A DNA stretch of 64,000 bases from Nyssa sinensis (lineage: Eukaryota > Streptophyta > Magnoliopsida > Cornales > Nyssaceae), in assembly GCA_008638375.1 (NCBI GenBank), contig CM018051.1, positions 13,880,369 to 13,944,368 of the forward strand. Direction: 5' to 3'. Shown piece by piece: positions 33,406-45,881 of the stretch. Position numbers and translations under genes: made by a program. Within the stretch, counting starts at the first letter, position 1. Each line of letters opens with the position of its first letter. Under the pieces are notes generated by a model. The model had not been told where the DNA came from. It did not search any database and saw nothing but the letters and a program-made list of their open reading frames with translations.

Positions 33406-33591
33406 TGTCAAACTTTCTTTTCTTTTTATTCACCATATATGATTTACAGAGGTATTGTGTACATATATAGATAGATTTGATACTCTATTTTTGGCTTTAC
33501 ATAAATTAGGTCTAGAATCATGCTTCACCGTTATGGATATTATTCCTATAATCTCTCTGTTTTAATTCTTAATTGACAACTCATGCCAACA
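33406..33591 (-). repeat. Copia-2 3' LTR
   Basis: This 186 base LTR has TG...CA ends. The PPT (minus strand TTGAGGGGGAG, 33592-33602) abuts it and overlaps the pol stop codon. Confidence 0.95.
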
Positions 33592-33598
33592 CTCCCCC

Positions 33599-35565
33599 TC
33601 AAGTGGAAGCATCCAAATCTTCAATGTGCAACTTGTCTAGTGACTTGTAGAAATCCTTGCTTGATACGGCCTTTGTAAGAATATCCGCCAGTTGGTCTTC
33701 GGATTTCACAAATGGAAACTGAATTATTTTAGCTTCGAGATTTTCTTTAATAAAGTGTCTGTCAATCTCCACGTGTTTAGTGTGATCATGTTGGGTAGGA
33801 TTGTGGGCAATAGCAATTGCCGCCTTGTTATCGCAAAAAAGATCCATCTCTGAGGTAGGGAGAAATCCAATTTCTATAAGAAGTCTTTTGAGCTATAAAA
33901 GCTCACAAAGTCCTTTAGCCATTCCACGGAATTCTGCTTCAGCACTTGACAATGCCACCACCTTTTGCTTCTTACTTCTCCAAGTAATTTCCCCCAACAA
34001 ACATGAAGTAGCCTGAGGTGGATCTTCTGTTTGTGGTGTCTCCCACCTAATCTGTGTCTATATAACCATTAACTCTGAAATGGTTATTTTTAGAAAACAT
34101 AAGCCTTTTTCTTGGGGAGGATTTTAGGTATCGTAAAATCTAGACCACTGCTTCCATATGATCCTTACTTGGTTGGTGCATAAATTGACTTATTACACTC
34201 ACTGCGTAAACAATATCAGGATGGGTATGTGAGAGGTAAATAAGTTACCCAAGTAACCTCTGGTATCTTCTTCTGTCACTGGCATTTTGCTTGGATGTTT
34301 TCCGAGCTTGTGATTCTAAACAATTAGAGTGTCTGCTGGTTTACAATCCAACATTCCAACGTCACATAGTAAATCCAATATATATTTTTGCTGGGAAAGA
34401 AATATACTTTGTTTTGATTTAACAACCTCTATTCCCAGGAAATATTTAAGTCCTCCCAGATTTTTCATCTCAAACTCGATTTCCAATTGTTTCTGAAGCT
34501 TAACAATTTCATTTATATCATCCCCTGTGATGATCATATCATCGATATACACAATTAAAGCTGTTACCTTGCCCTGTCGGTGCTTCAGAAATAATGTATG
34601 ATCTGAATTACTTTGGCAGGAGCCATACTTCTTCACTGCTTGACTGAACTGCCTAAACCATGCTCGAGGTGATTGTTTCAGTCCATACAATGCACGCTGC
34701 AATTTGCACACAACTTCAGTTTGTGAAGATGCCGTGTAGCCTGGAGGGGTTTCCATGTAGACTTCCTCTTTAACGTCACCGTGGAGAAAAGCGTTCTTTG
34801 CATCAAACTGATGTAATGGCCAATCCAGGTTGGTTGCGAGAGATAGCAGAACCCTAACTGTATTTAGTTTAGCTACTGGTGAGAAGGTTTCTTTGTAATC
34901 TACTCCATAGGTCTGAGTGTATCCTTTTGCAACTAACCTCGCCTTGTATCGTTCTATAGATCTATCTACTTTGTGTTTAACCGAGAAGACCCACCTGCAC
35001 CCGATTGTTTTCTTCCCTTGGGGTAGTGGAACCAAGGTCAATATTTGATTTTTTAGTAGTGCCCTAATTTCTTCCTCTATCGCTTTGGTCCAATTAGGAT
35101 CCATTAATGCTTCCTGAACTGTAGTGGGAATATGACATATAGAAAGATCATGTGAAAAAGTCTTGAGAGGCTCAAGTAACTTTGCGGTGGAGACATAGTT
35201 GGCAATTGGATACCTTGATCTTCTTTCCTCTATGTCTGGAGAATATCTATTTGGTGGCTTGCCCCAGTTATGCCTGAAAGGTAAGTTATATCCAGCAGAA
35301 GTATCTATGTCATTTATAGAGGAGGGTGTGCCGATATTACTTACCTCGTGAATATTCTCAAGAGATGGAACTGCAGGTACTAAGGGGCAGGGGGCTTCTT
35401 GTTCTTGTGATTCTTGTTCTTGTTCTTCTCTTGATGGTGTAGGCTCTATTTCCGAACCACTAGAGGATATGTCTACATTCATTGATGTTATTTGTGTGTC
35501 ATTTCGATCTTCAAACCATTCGAATGTTAGCCACTTCAACTCTTCATCTAGTGTCTCCCCCCTAA
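33599..35565 (-). pseudogene. Copia-2 pol fragment: RT and RNase H
   Basis: The RT part (34316-35539) has [50 protein letters not shown] and the catalytic VYIDDMIITGDD. RNase H continues through several stops and frame changes (33850-34310). It ends with an open block holding FCDNKAAIAIAHNPTQHDHT and SEDQLADILTKAV. The upstream end is cut at about 35565, where the Del/Tekay-like LTR begins. All of integrase is absent. Confidence 0.9.
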
Positions 35566-35604
35566 AGAGAAGAAGTGGAGGTCGAAGAGGAGTAGAATGG
35601 TGCG

Positions 35605-38600
35605 GACCTCGGTTGGAGTAGGTCTAATTCAACCCAAGCCAAACTGATTTTGGCTTGCTTAGACCTGACCTAGATGCTGTGGGGATTAGGAAAATGGTGG
35701 CCGCGACCACACAGACCAAGTATGGCTATAGAAATCTCGACATGCAGATTTCAGGTTCGAAGTGCAACTTGCAAAACATGAGGTAAAACCTAATTCTAAG
35801 AATGGGGACTTGAACCATATGATAAGGCGACCATAACAGAAGAAACCCCGTGAGTTTTAGGTAAAAAACGAGCGTATATGGCTGAGTTGCAGGTCTCTGC
35901 TATCTAACTTCCAATCGCGATCATGGGCTCAAAGGGAACTCTCAAACGAATGCCAAGATTTTGCTAGGACACCCAATAATTCATAGCACCTAAAAACAGA
36001 AAGATTCGGTGACTGAAACCTCACAAAATTGAAGGAATTGAAAAACAGTGAACTAGGGCAACACAATGGAAAAGAGAGGAAGAAGATGAATAGTGTTGAG
36101 TCGGACCTCGAGTCTGTTCAGGTTCGGGTCGGGACCCGACCCATTGCACATTAGGGGCTTCAGTGGAATGGCACCGTTTTGTGGGTTATGTTTTAATTTT
36201 TAAAACTGAAGTTGGGTTGTTTGGTTACAAGGGTAAGAAATTAAAATTTGATTTGGGGTTAACCTAACCACGGATAAGGAAGCCTATAGGATATTGTACT
36301 CCGGTTCACAAAGGGACCTGAACCGACGAGTTCACAAGGTCTCTGGTTCGGTTTAGGGTTTTAACCCAAAAACCCTTTGGTTCAATAATTTAAATTTGAA
36401 ATAAGAAAACCAAAACTTTGTTTATTTACAGTTTGACCTCAACTATTTTGAATAATTGTATTCTGACCCAGATTTTAAAAGGTAAAATCAAATAAGCCCC
36501 TAAAAAATAAATAAATGATAAAATAATTTATTTAATTATTTTATTAATTAGGTAAAATGACTATTTTACCTTTGGATACTAAATAAGTCAAACGAAGCCT
36601 AAATTAAATAAATAAATAGTGTATTTTTACTATTTTGGGCATTCTGGACTCAACGGTGGAGTCAGATTTGTGAAATTAAGCCCCGAAAAATTTAGCTATA
36701 CAACATGTGAAATTACTAAAATGCCCTTGATGCTATACGAAGCCTAAATGTAGTCCAAATGGGACGAAATTGATATCGATAGAAGCCTAGATACTCATAA
36801 AACTCCACACATGATTAAATGACGAATCGGGGTCAAAATTTCAAAAAACGTAAAATGGCCAAAATACTCCTGAGCATGGTAAGTGCAAAGTAGAGGTTGA
36901 ATAAGGGTCAATCTGATCTAATAAAATTGTCATAAGCATAATTATGGAAATTGAGGGGCTAGATAAGACTCCGAAACAGTCAATGTATAAAATAAGAAAT
37001 GATCGATGTGTCCCGATGATCTAAAACAGATACCAAATAAAGTCCAAAAGACTTAGAAAATTATATATAAGATATATGGGATATTCTGAGGATCACGATA
37101 GGGTCTGGGACAAGAATAAAAAATTACCACATTGCCCTTAGGGGTACCCGAAGTCAAATGAGAAGCCGCGAAGGCCTAGATTTATTTTCTTAGACGTTCT
37201 GGACTCAACGATGGAGTCCGTTTACCCAAGTAAAATATTCTGAAGGCCGATGTATAAAATTTAGCAACTTTAAAAATATGATTAAATGATACCCGGGAGA
37301 GTTAAATAAATCACAACTATTAGCAACGATCTAAATAATTAAAAATGGGTTAATAAAACTTAAATTCCTGATTTATAGGAACATCGAAAGGAAAGGAGAA
37401 GGAGACGTGATTCTTCTCGAAAGGGAAAATGAACTATTTTTGAAGGTAAGTAAGACCCGGACTTTGTTATGTGGTCTTTCCTTAGCCATGTCACAATTAT
37501 TTCTTCATGCTGCCACCTTATGCTCTATTATCTGATATGTCTTGACCTCCACAATTGATATTGTTCTATCTTGTGAATTGATAAGCTATTGCATGTCAAT
37601 ACCCTAATATGATTTATACATCTTTCTTTGATGTTTGAATACTAAACAGTACATGTCACATCATAAGAAAAGTATTACTCCACAACTTGTGAAATTATCC
37701 ATGCATGACCTGATTTTATCCGTGATAGTACGTGAATCGTTACACACTTCAGCCCTTAGGGGCAAGATGCTGACAGTTTACACGTGGTTGTGAGTGTCAC
37801 ATTGCACGACTGGTCTACTCATAGGTGTGAGCGTCACTTCGCACGATTGATCTACACGTGGTTGTGAGTGTCACAACGCACGATTAAGTGTCATAACGCA
37901 CAATTGATCTACACGTGGTTGTGGGAGGACACGAAAAGTTGAAAGCACTGTGTTGTAAGCACGAAAAGGTATGCTGGGCCCTAACAGATAACATCTAACA
38001 GATAATTTCTTTTTATCTCTTACATGACATGCTCTTGATTTTCGATATGTTGTATATCTTTGAGTACCGTTGATATTGTATTCCTTGGATCCTTGATGTG
38101 CTTGTGAGCTCTTCTTTGGAATACTCCTTGTTGTACTATTTGATATGATGACATGCCTATATAGTTGTTTCCTGATTTTGGCAGCATATTTTTTGGATAT
38201 TCCTTCTTATTGTTTTGTGTACTCATCTTGGATCATGCCTATAGGACCTGAGGGTCATTTCTATTGATTATTCTATTGGTGACTAGCTATTGTGACCTCT
38301 ATCATGTCTTCTGTTCTGACATACATTGATATATCACACTCTATTGGTATTTATTCATTACTTACATTCTTGAACTAATCTTGACCCATAACAGAGGAAG
38401 GGACTTTACTTACTTGGCTTTGTTAGCTCACCCCCCCTTATTATTTTTTTCAGGACAGCAAGATCTAGAAGGACCTTCAAGCACTCGGGAGATCTAGACG
38501 CCTACGATCTACGGGTAGCTTTTTACGAGTTTGTAAAAAATTAAATATTGTGTAGTCTTATTGTCTCTTATGACACCACAGTCCTGTCAGTATGTGTTTT

Positions 38601-38808
38601 AGAGGGTCTGTAATATTAAACACTTATGTTTCTTTTGGCATGTATTAAATGACGACCTAACAATGCTACCAGTTTTACTGATGACTATAAAATGTTTTTG
38701 TTAAAACCTTAATTAGCATTTCAGATCCTTTTGCCAGGGAACGGCCCACAGGCCGCAAACCCGGTCACGGACCCCTAATCCATATAGGGTGGGTTTTGAG
38801 TCATGATA
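35605..38808 (+). repeat. Del/Tekay-like 5' LTR, 5'-truncated
   Basis: It matches the 3' LTR from 41963 onward (GGACCTCGGTTGGAG) to its end TCATGATA, a mutated form of TCGTGACA. It contains two copies of a GGACTC...GAGTCC hairpin motif and a 37 bp tandem block. There is no coding sequence. Confidence 0.85.
37779..37935. repeat. 37 bp tandem repeats in the 5' LTR
   Basis: Units like ACACGTGGTTGTGAGTGTCA, each ending near CGCACGATTGATCT, repeat about four times; one unit is expanded by a partial copy. The same block occurs at 47933-48080 in the 3' LTR. Confidence 0.75.
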
Positions 38809-38812
38809 GAGT

Positions 38813-38830
38813 TGGTATCAGAGCTTATGG
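38813..38830 (+). other. Del/Tekay-like element primer-binding site
   Basis: TGGTATCAGAGCTTATGG, an initiator-methionine tRNA-type site, lies four bases inside the 5' LTR. Confidence 0.9.
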
Positions 38831-38964
38831 TTCTAGTGGTCCATAGGAGATTAAGACTGAAGTATTGCAACTCGCTTAAGTTTGAGGGTCATAAGTTTAA
38901 AGGTCAATTAATTGATAAGCTTTGTGACTTGTCCTTGTTGCAGTATATGGTATAGACTCGTAAT

Positions 38965-40137
38965 ATGGCTATGGAGTCCGATAGAGAGCGTATGGATCGC
39001 ATAGAGTAGATCCTGAATCGTGTAGTGGAGGCACTACCCCAAATGCAAGCCCAAGAAAATGGGCCAGCTCCACAAAATGGTCCCGCGGCCCCAAAAAATA
39101 GACCGAGGCATGAGAAGAATCCAACTTACTTCTATAAACGATTTCAGAATATGAAGCCGTCCACTTTTGATGGTACAGGAAGAGCCACCGCAACAGAGGA
39201 ATGGATGCTGAAAATGGATAAGATTTTAAGTATTCTAACATGTTCAAAGACTCAGAAGGTGGCCTATGCCACATATATGTTTGAGGAGACGGCGCATAGA
39301 TGGTGGCTACTAGAGAAGGCCCGGGAACCCAATATGGAGTGGCCATGATTTATTAAGATCTTCAATCAGAAGTATTTCCCACGAGAGGTCCGCAACCAGA
39401 AAATCTCTGAGTTTATAACCCTCAGTAGGGAGGCATGCCTGTTGAGAAGTAGAAGGCCAAGTTTACTAAGTTGGCCAGGTTCGCCCCTAATGTTGTAAAC
39501 ACCGAAGACATGAAAGCCCGCAAATTCGAGGGTGGTCTCAGATGGGCCATTAAAGACAGAATTTAGCCCCACCGACTTGCCACCGACGATGAGGTGGTGG
39601 CGACCGCCAAGATTATAGAGCAAAGCGAGGGAGGAATTCGCTAAACGGCGAGGAAATCAAAGGTCTGGAAATCACAGGAATAGAGGACAGGGGTCCTCCT
39701 CATTCAGATCTGGCAATGGATCACGCAACTCCAGTGTAGGACCCAGCTAGAGAAGGGCCAACACCAACTATGAAAGCACCCCAAAATGCCCCACCTGTCA
39801 TAGAACTCACAAAGGGCAATGCTACAAGGACACCAATGCTTGTTTCATATATGGACAAACTAGGCACTACATGAGAGACTGTCCCAAGGGGAACAAGTCC
39901 ATAGTTAATTCTGCACCGACTGCATCTGCCTTAATGGCCAGACCCCAGCCACATAACCATGGACTGAGAACCGAGCAGCAACCGCCGGGAAGAGTCTTTG
40001 CTATTACTCCAAGAGATGTGCAGGCTACCACGCTTGTAGTTGCAGGTACTGTCACAATTTGTTCTCAGCCTGCACACATTTTATTTTATACTGGATCCAC
40101 GCACTCATTTATATCACCCACCTTTCTGCTAAACTGA
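38965..40137 (+). pseudogene. Del/Tekay-like gag and start of protease, broken
   Basis: ATG at 38965 opens MAMESDRERMDRIE and meets a TAG at 39007. The same frame continues from 39010 to 39348 with the gag core PSTFDGTGRATATEEWMLKM and KVAYATYMFEETAHRWW, ending in a TGA before FIKIFNQKYFP. A frameshift near 39430 moves gag to another frame (WAIKDRI, DDEVVATAKIIEQ). Two zinc-knuckle blocks follow: CPTCHRTHKGQC, and CFIYGQTRHYMRDC in which the second Cys is Tyr. Protease is reached at 40080-40137, where the catalytic Asp of D(T/S)G is Tyr (LFYTGSTHSFIS), and the frame then ends. It cannot be functional. Confidence 0.85.
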
Positions 40138-40850
40138 ACGTAGAAGCCAGCCTCTAGATTATCCGTTGACTGTTACTATACCATTGGGAGAGTCGTTATT
40201 TGGGGATGTTTTATAAGGATCATGTGAAATTAAAGTCATGGGTACTCTTTACCCAGTTTAGTGGCCGACCTGAAATCTTTAGAAAATTAACCCATGATCA
40301 AGGATCACAAATGAATGTCACGAGTAAATCTAAAAGTTACCCTTAGGAGGAAAAATTTGGAAAAACAATGAACGGTAGTGTAGTCATAACTTATCGTTAA
40401 ATGAAAATCATACAACGACTAGCCGTAAGACTAGTCGAAACACTGGTAACAGTGGGGAATAGCTAAATAACTGTAAAAGATGACTCTGAGTGAGAAATAC
40501 AAGCATAATAGATCCATGGCTACATGTTCGAAGACTAAAAAATAAACCTTGAAATGTTGATACAGGGGTTGGAAACCTTAAGCTTAAAACATCGAGAAGC
40601 TAAAAGTCAAATCTTTGACCTTTGAAATCACTATTGAAATCTAATGAAGGAGAATATGAAAAGATCGTAAAACTGGTCTAAAATGTTTTCTTGATTGAAA
40701 AAAAAAAACTGTATCTAAAAGACCATTATAAACTAAGAGATGAGTAAAAAGGAGAAGTTGTGATGATAGAATAAGCATAAGGGAGCTTAGAGTCTCCTAG
40801 ATATGACCAACTAAGTTTTGAGGACAAAACTTCTTTTAAGGAAGGTAGGA
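40138..40850 (+). other. Del/Tekay-like element, remnant between protease and 3' LTR
   Basis: About 700 bases have no recognisable RT, RNase H or integrase, so most of pol has been deleted. The tail from about 40800 (GAGGACAAAACTTCTTTTAA then GGAAGGTAGGA, 40838-40850) is the PPT region. Confidence 0.75.
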
Positions 40851-41998
40851 TGTTAATACCCTGGCCTAATTAATTAAAAATTAGTCCGCTAATTATTAAT
40901 TAGAAACAAGATAAAGAATAAATGAGAAAAATTAATCGAGAATTCCCCGGTAGTTGTGATAGGCCAATAAAATAATTAAATACGTCAAAAGGGAGAGATG
41001 TGATACCTCGAACCTAGTTTTACTATTTAATCAATAAAATGAAGTCTTTTGGAATTGATTCATTAAATTAGTCCTTTTAGCTTCATTTTACTACTATTGA
41101 AACTCGAATTAGCTAACTACGAAAAACACAAAGAAGTAATAACCGACGTGAAACTTTGGACATCGAGGCTAACCGAAATAGGGAATGACCAGAAAAAACC
41201 GTTTTGTAAAAAGAGTAATAGAAAAGAAATTACGAGGAAAATAGCTAAAATGGTAAAATGTGCCAGCCAAACAAGGCATAAGCATAAAATAGGAAAAATA
41301 AGCCCAAATTGAGGCCAATGGGTTTTGAACCCTTAACCCAAAGAAGGCAAAGTTTTAAAACCCAAAAAGAATACCACTTGGGCTGCCTACTTTTTGTGTC
41401 TTATATTATAGATTATATGTATATATATACACATTAAAATAAAGCCACCTCCCAAATTGCCCAATCACCTTTCATGCAACAAAATCTATTATTAAAATAA
41501 AATAAATAAGATGTATATATATATGAGTTATGTGTGTTGAGTGAAATTCAGAAATCTGAAGTATGGAGTGTGTGAGTGAATGTTCATGAGACTTGCAGAG
41601 AGAGAAAGTTAGAGTGAGAAAGAGAAGCTAGAGAGAGAATGGAGAGAGAGAGAGGGGGATCTAGAGAGAGAAATTAAAGGATGATTGCCTCCATACGTGT
41701 GGATTAAAGGAAGGAAGGAAGAAAAAAGAATGGCTGACTGTACCTGCAAGGGTAGATCCATTGTGAGCCTAAGAGGGGGATCAAACCACCAAAGGTTTTA
41801 AATTTCCCTTTCTTTCTTTTTGAGATTTTATGCACTATTTTAGTTTATTGAGCATTATAACTACATGCATGACTTATTCTAACTAAAAGGGGCTATTGTG
41901 AATAAACTGAGAGGCCAAAAAGGTCTTAAAAGACCCTAAATCGTATACAAACCACCATTAAAGGACCTTGGTTGGAGCAGGTCTGATTCAACCCAAGC

Positions 41999-42462
41999 TG
42001 TAATACCCCAACCCAAAAATACCGGGTCATATGGCACGCACTACGAGGTAAAGAAAAAGATTGTGTAAAATTTTGAGACTCGAGAAAATAATTAATTAAT
42101 TATATGAAATAAATATTTTAAATTTTAATTTAATATGTTGAAACACACATTGTATGGAAGGCATGTTATATATATATATATGTATGTATGTAACCAAGCT
42201 TGTATGCATGCATGTATGTAAATAAAATAAAATATAAATAAAGGTATAAAGTGAACAGTAGTATGAATGTATATATGTGTGTCAGCTGGTGTGTGTGTGT
42301 GTTGTCAAGTGTATATGTGTGTAGATATATATGTATATATTATATGTAAAATATCAAACAAAAATACAAAATAAATTTAATGCAAAGTGAAATGGGGAAG
42401 AGCAAAATTAAATGAAGCTGATGAGCTGTAAGGGCTAAGCTAGGGCTATGGAGTCAGATTGT

Positions 42463-42500
<38 letters not shown>

Positions 42501-45500
42501 CGGCTGCTCTTCTTTAAAAGGAGACAAGCATGCATTGCATGAAAGCTAAGGAACTGAAGGAGAAGAAGGGGAAGAAAACCAGAAAGAGAAAGACTTAGAA
42601 CCCACGACCAAAAGGTGAGAAATTTGAAAAATTATCATTTTCTTTCTCTAAGATTTTAAGCATGATATGAACTATTTTTAAGTTGTTAAATATATATGAT
42701 GTTAAATATATGTTTAAGACATGAATAAGCATGAAAATTTCATGAAAGACACTCAAAAAATGACAAACCCAAGGGCAACTGCCATGGATGACCCTTCAAA
42801 AACAGGTCTAAAATGGGTGAAACTAAATGGGTTCTGACCTACCAAGACCTCAAGCTGAGGTCAAGAGGGTTTCAAATATACCACTACGCGATTCGAAAAC
42901 CTAAGAACAACCCTCCAAATATTGAGTTGTAGGCTACGGGTTTGAAACCCAAAGCTTTAAACTCAAAGTTAAAATGATATTTAGGAATGAAAACTAAAAC
43001 TACATGTAATATGGATCATAAAGAATCAAACCCCAAGAGTTTTAGCTCAGAAATGAGCATTTACAGTCAGATTATTGGTATGAACTATCAAGGTTAAAAA
43101 CCGAAACAAAGAGTTCATTTTGAACTCCAAAATGAATGCCAAACTGATTAGTGATGTCTTAGGAACATTTTAAATCAAAAACAGTGGCGAATGATCGAGC
43201 AAAAATTCACGAAAATGAAAAACATGAAAACCTGCAAATAGGGCAACACTAGGGAAGAAATGGGGGAGAAGATGAACAGTGACGATTCGAGTTTGGGTCA
43301 AATCGGGTTCGGATCGGAACCCGACCCATCTCATAAAACGGGTAAGTAGGACGGTGTCGTTTTGCCTTAGGTTTTAAAATTTAAAAACATTAGGGCTGAC
43401 GTCAGCATCACGTTTAAAACCAACTGAACCGGATCCATCCAGTTAAAATTGAACCGGTCCACTTGAAATGTAACAAAACCCACTGGTTCAATCCGGAAGT
43501 TTGCAAAAATTATATTTTGACCCCAGAACTTCTGAAAAATTGTACTGTGGCCCAACTGGGGAAAAAATTATGCAATTACACCCCTGGAAAATAATTAAAT
43601 AATTAATTTAATTATTTAATAAATAAAGCAAAATTACTATTTTGCCCCTAGGTCATATATGAAGCAAATGAAGTCCAAATTAGACATATGAATAGTGAAT
43701 TTTTACTATTTAAGATATTCTGAAGCCAATGGTGGGGTCCGTTTTACGAGACAGAACCCCAAAAAATAAAGACACATAAAGGAGTAAAATGACCAAAATA
43801 CCCTTAGTGCCCCTAAAGCCAAATTAAAATCAAGGAAGGTCTAAATTGACTTTCTTCGACATTCCGGACCCAATAGTGGAGTCCAAATTATGAAACGAAG
43901 TACAAAAAAATGTGACACGTAAAACGATAAATGATTATTTTGCCCTTTTACATACAAAAGTCCAAATTAAATTCTAGGAAAGCCTAAACTGACCTTCTTC
44001 AACGCTCCGGACTCAATGGTAGAGTCTATTCGACCAAAAGAAATGTCTAAAATAAAAAGACATAAAATTTGATGAATTACATCGGTTAGATGACTATGAA
44101 CTGAAATATTACCAAAGAACTAAACTGAGGCAAGTACAAGAAATGAAAAACGAAAAGACATGACACGTAAACATATCAAATAAATAACTTTAATTCAAAG
44201 TTAATGGAGCTACCAGAAGAGTATAAATGGAAATAAATTAAATTTCTAACACATTAAATTGTGTCATAGGTTAAGAATACGAGTTAAGATAAGTACATAT
44301 GAAATTATGAGATCGTTTTAGGATCTAATACGATTTAAGCATAAGTTAAGGAATATCGAAATGATATTACAATGAATGTGAAGTTGATGAGATATTTATG
44401 AATTGTTCTTAGGAACTACAAGGAAAGTGGGAAAGCGCATTTTTAGCACTAACCCTAAAGGACCAAGGTGAGTAACCCTGTGTTTGAAGTGAAAATTTAA
44501 CTCCAAGGATTTTAAAAGGTTTTAAGTTAAAAGATATGAAATGTTTAAATTTCAAATTCAGTATTTACATGATTCAGTTTTACATTGTTCTGTTTTATAA
44601 ACCTATTGTGACATGCTCAGTAATTGATTTTCAACAACAGTTTTACTTCAAACATATTTTAGCATGTCTAAGTTAAAATACAATTATGTTAAATGTTCTA
44701 AATTTGCTTATTTAAAATATACGAAAGTTATCACGAATCTCTGAATGTCATGTTTTATTTCTTATGAAAAATATTCATTTGACCTATTCATATGTTAAAT
44801 GCATATTTGAATACAAGATAAATGGTGCATAAGCACATAGACAAGATTTTGAGCTTTAAAACTCAACTGCCCTGTGAAATAGGTAGGATCTCGGGTTCTC
44901 CGGAATTCGATTACCCCGTAAAATGCCAGGTAGAAGGATCTAATCCCCCAGGCATAAGATATCTCCATACGTATACGTAATACAGGAGTCTGGTTCGAAA
45001 CGGATTCCAATAATGAAGTGATAAGATGACAAATGATTTTGAAAATGGAAGCAGGTTTCACCCTCATTTTCACTATGCATGTGTTTTGAGTTTTATATAC
45101 TTTATCTAAGAAATACATGTTATGTTACATGCTTTCAAGTTCATATGTACAAGTACAGCTTGAATACTTTAAATTGTTTCAAAGCTATCTGTTTTAAGAA
45201 ATACATATGTTTTGAGTTTTGTACTCTATTTACGAAATACATGATCAGCTTGAATACTCTAAATGTTTCAAGCATTACGTTTAAGAAATGCACATGTTCT
45301 ATGTTCAAGTATATGAGCAATTGGTAGTGTTTATTTTACAAACTCTTATGTACTAAACCACTGCCAATTGAAAACCCCATGACAAATACTGGAATTACTC
45401 ACAAGCTTAGATTAGCTTACCCGGATTTTATTCGGACCCCCCTTTCAGGTGATTAACGGCAGTTGTGATTAGAAGACAATGATGAAGAAACTGCCATTTT

Positions 45501-45881
45501 GGGAAGACATGTTAAAGTAGTTTCTTTTGGGAAACCTTATAAACTTTAAGTATGAACTTTTGTATTAGGAAATGGTACAAGGATATGTATTAAGCCCTCA
45601 GGGAAACTGAACATGTATTGTATTAATGTTATAAGTCTTTAAGTTTTAGTTATACTCTGAATGTGTAACCATGTATGCTATGTATAGAGCGGCAGTATCG
45701 AACGGATGTGCGTAATCCAAAAATAAGAAAAGAAAAGAAAAAGTTTTTCACGCTTCCGCAATCACGTGTCGCACATCTATTCGATACCGCTGCTTATGTG
45801 AGCCTTCGCCCTAAGGTCCCCAGGCCTGAGGGTGGCGGTCGCGATGCGAGATCCACACAGGGTGGGTTTCGGGTCGTGACA
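41999..45881 (+). mobile_element. Solo LTR (3,883 bases) of a related gypsy family
   Basis: It begins TGTAATACCCCAACCC and ends GGGTTTCGGGTCGTGACA, with perfect 5 bp duplications CAAGC at 41994-41998 and 45882-45886. There is no PBS, PPT, gag or pol inside, so it is one LTR left by recombination between the two LTRs of a full element. It resembles the surrounding LTR in overall plan and shares the GGACTC...GAGTCC motif, but is a different family. It contains an (AG)16 microsatellite at 42467-42498. Open stretches inside look fortuitous. Confidence 0.85.

Noticed and set aside
38020..38226. Open frame repeated at 48174-48380
   Set aside because: Same position in both long gypsy LTRs; no domain.
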